Source of the DNA: Marisa cornuarietis
Taxonomy: Eukaryota > Mollusca > Gastropoda > Architaenioglossa > Ampullariidae
Reading direction: 5' to 3'
Length of the DNA stretch: 64,000 nucleotides
Assembly: GCA_004794655.1 (NCBI GenBank)
Contig: SMMW01000153.1
Span: forward strand, 1,612,001-1,676,000
A program made the translations under genes and the position numbers. Shown piece by piece: positions 61,511 to 64,000 of the stretch (the stretch's first letter is position 1; every line of letters begins with the position of its first letter). The notes under the pieces are model-generated. The model was not told the DNA's origin. It made no database searches and saw nothing but the letters and a program-made list of their open reading frames with translations.

Positions 61511-62989
61511 TTCTCTCTCACTCTGTCTTGAAGTCTGGCTGAAGATACGCAATGTCAAAAACTAACCGTCACCGCCACTCGTTCGTCTTATCTGGTTCAC
61601 TGGTCGTGTTGCTGGTGTCGACATCGTTTACAACCTGTTATCATATTCTTTGTTATTTTACTGTAATTTCTAACTTTAGTCTTCGGTTCTACACTTGTTC
61701 GCAATCAGATGGTATAGCTGTGTTGTTCTTTGATCCAAGAGGTCTATCAGGTTCGCTGTAGTGGTATGCTATGCTGCTAGCCGCATCCCCCCCCCCCTTG
61801 CACTGTTCTTACATTCTAAATTGTTTCTCGTATTTATTATGTTTATAATTTTTGTAATAATATATTTCTCTTTACGCATCGATAATTTTATTTATTTACC
61901 TTATATATATATATACTAAAGCTGTGCTTGTTTAAAATTTTTAGGAAGAATGTTTATTATTATTTGAATCCTTTTGAAATAAATAATTATATTTGTTGGG
62001 TTTTAATGTTTAGTGGTAGACTTATTTCATAAATGGAAGACCTTACTGTAGAATTTTAGGAATACGGGCAAGGAATATCATCTAGAAGTGGACACCATCA
62101 ACAGTAACCACCATCTGGGGCGACATCCCCCAGGTCCCTATTTCCCCTCCCACAGTGAGAAATCGTCGTTAGATGATGCACCCCTCCTCTGTTTCTACAT
62201 CAGCAACATAAATGTACTGTATCTTAAAAGGACGAACATTATGACATTACAGAGACATCGCATGTACGCATAAATGGGATCGAGTTCGCACACGGGTGAG
62301 TAATGTGACACTAGAGAATATGAAAGGGAGATGACTGGCGGGTGAGGGATGGGCTGGGATGCAAGAGAATGGCTATGTGCTTAGCACGAGAGGCGGAGGG
62401 TACGATAAACTGCAGCAGAAACCGGATAGTGACTCAGTACCATGGTCCTTGAGTGCGTGGAACAACACACTTGCAGAGGTAGGAGGAGGAGGGGGACTAC
62501 AACAACTTTCATCCGCCTCAAGAACACACAGTGCTAGTCTGTGCGTGCTCCCGTATCAGCCTCACCACCATGGACATTTAAATTATTATGTACACTTGAG
62601 GATTGGTCCTCTCTTACAACGATGAATATTTCGTGTGAAAAAAAATTAAGAAAAAAGAATGTAGTCTGATCTTTATCTTTTCAGGACACTTCCCTGAAGA
62701 CTCTCATATGTATTGTACTAAACGATCCTTTCTTTTCTTACAGAGTACAGGGACTTTATTGAATCTAAGCAAACGGTTTCCAAGACAATTTATAGTGTAT
62801 GGCATGTTATTGATAGTATGTAGATTGGTTTTATTGCAATGAGACTAAGTGCACTGTTTGACTCAGGATGTTAAACGTGTGTCAGAGCACGAACGTGGGT
62901 TGATCGACATACAGCCTACTGTCCACTACACACGGATATACAGCTCAGTAAAGAGCCGCTATACCACAAAACATGTAGAGGTGGCAATT
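61511..62989. other. Intergenic, nothing recognised
   Basis: A C-run at 61788-61797 and AT-rich sequence; ORFs of 60-90 codons have no domain signal. Confidence 0.4.
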
Positions 62990-63172
62990 TTTTTTAATTG
63001 GTGTTTTACGCCGAGAGAGCAACTAAGGCTATATCACGACAAGGCAGCCAACCCTGTAAACAGACGCCACATGCAGAGAAAGAACAGCGTGCCCGAGACG
63101 AGAACTGAACCCAGGACAGCCAACCTTCACTGTATTGGTGACAGGCGCTAACCGTTGCGCCACCGGACCGCC
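62990..63172 (-). repeat. tRNA-derived SINE (family B), near full length
   Basis: Minus strand begins GCGGTCCGGTGGCGCAACGG with A box TGGCGCAACGG and B box GGTTCAGTTCTC, then the body ending GTAAAACACCAATTAAAAAA. The A-rich tail marks retroposition. Best copy of this family in the window. Confidence 0.88.
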
Positions 63173-63189
63173 TACTGTAGATGTGGCAA

Positions 63190-63620
63190 GGTATTACAGC
63201 ACAAAGTTGAGGTCACAATAAAATGTGATGCCATAATAATGACAAAGTGAGATAACACAATGGTAGCTGAAAAGGTATAAGAACTCGATGTCGCGCTACA
63301 AATGTAAGAATATAAAAATGTCAGGTGAAAATGTGTGAGAGCGCGCTGACAAGTGACAAACTGTTACAGCTAAACCACATTACACCTCTACCACAACATC
63401 CCAAGTCTACCACAGCACCATCACAACTCTGTAAAGTGGGATATCACAAAGATGACACAGTATGAGATTACGATAACTGTTGACAAAAAGGGATAACACA
63501 ATGTCAGGTGGCACAGTATGGCAACATAATGCCAGGTGACAGTGTAATAACGCAATAACAAGTGTGATAGTACAAAGACACCCCTACAAAGTTTCCTACC
63601 ACAGTGATACACAGTCATAC
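63190..63620. repeat. Degenerate short-period array
   Basis: Recurring GATA/TAACACAATG-CAGGTGNCA words, strongly diverged; no coding signal. Confidence 0.5.
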
Positions 63621-63744
63621 TGTTTGGCAGCTCAAAGGGTAGTCAGTAAATAAGAAAAATACAGTTAAAAAAAATAATAAGTATATCTTGGCGTTTAGAT
63701 GGTTATGAAGTGAGGCTACAGACCTCCCTTATCTCGAGGCCAGA

Positions 63745-63870
63745 TTTGTGGGACGGCGATGCCCACCTCTGCTTCGTCACCTTTCCCTCCCAGTCTTGTT
63801 AGGTGTCAGGTATCCACTCAACAGCTGGGTAAGCTGGCAGAGCATGTGCTGGGTCGTACGGGACAACACC
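63745..63870 (-). repeat. Family-A SINE fragment
   Basis: CACCTTTCCCTCCCAGTC, GTCAGGTATCCACTCAACAG and GCTGGGTAAGCTGG-AGAGCATG parallel the body of the copy at 13461. Confidence 0.5.
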
Positions 63871-64000
63871 AGTAAGATGTTGCCAAGTTTACCAAGACAA
63901 CAACAGAGTACAGGAAAACTGGCGACGTGACAGCACGGGGATTTCGAAGTGCAAAGGGAAAAGATTTAGGGGTCTCAAGGTGTAACAGGGCACGGGAACT

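Overview
This window is eukaryotic nuclear DNA. It has intron-split genes with GT/AG boundaries, many CA/GT, GAT, GAGT and TTAC microsatellites, tRNA-derived SINEs, a LINE fragment and terminal-inverted-repeat DNA transposons. The gene content (a TYW1 orthologue and a secreted EGF / chitin-binding type-2 protein) together with the repeat style fits an invertebrate, most likely a mollusc such as a gastropod. The phylum is inference, not something the sequence proves.

Layout. 1-26.8 kb: no convincing protein-coding gene. It holds microsatellites, several degenerate minisatellites (8.1-8.4, 9.9-10.07 and 10.2-10.9 kb), two SINE families, a fold-back element built from 15-bp subrepeats (17.14-17.48 kb), and a LINE fragment at 20.5-21.95 kb interrupted by a 263-bp MITE. 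A 32-codon ORF with one hydrophobic segment lies at 7.06-7.16 kb (minus). 26.9-35.2 kb (plus): a complete 14-exon TYW1 gene (714 aa) whose exon phases all agree. 36.9-54.9 kb (minus): an 18-exon gene, convergent with TYW1, encoding a 756-aa secreted protein: signal peptide, chitin-binding type-2 domain, 15 EGF-type exons (one is a half module), C-terminal chitin-binding type-2 domain. Every internal junction is phase 1, so modules can be gained, lost or skipped without breaking frame, and three neighbouring EGF exons are recent tandem copies. 55-64 kb: intergenic, with a composite CA minisatellite, a 707-bp Tigger/pogo-type element (58.94-59.65 kb), a 22-bp near-palindromic satellite of about 41 units (60.6-61.5 kb), and more SINE copies.

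The two genes have no evident functional link: one is a tRNA-modification enzyme, the other an extracellular matrix or mucosal-type protein. No CRISPR, operon, true tRNA/rRNA gene or viral gene was seen. Promoters could not be located. Exon boundaries were read by eye from splice sites, phase continuity and family knowledge, without transcript support.
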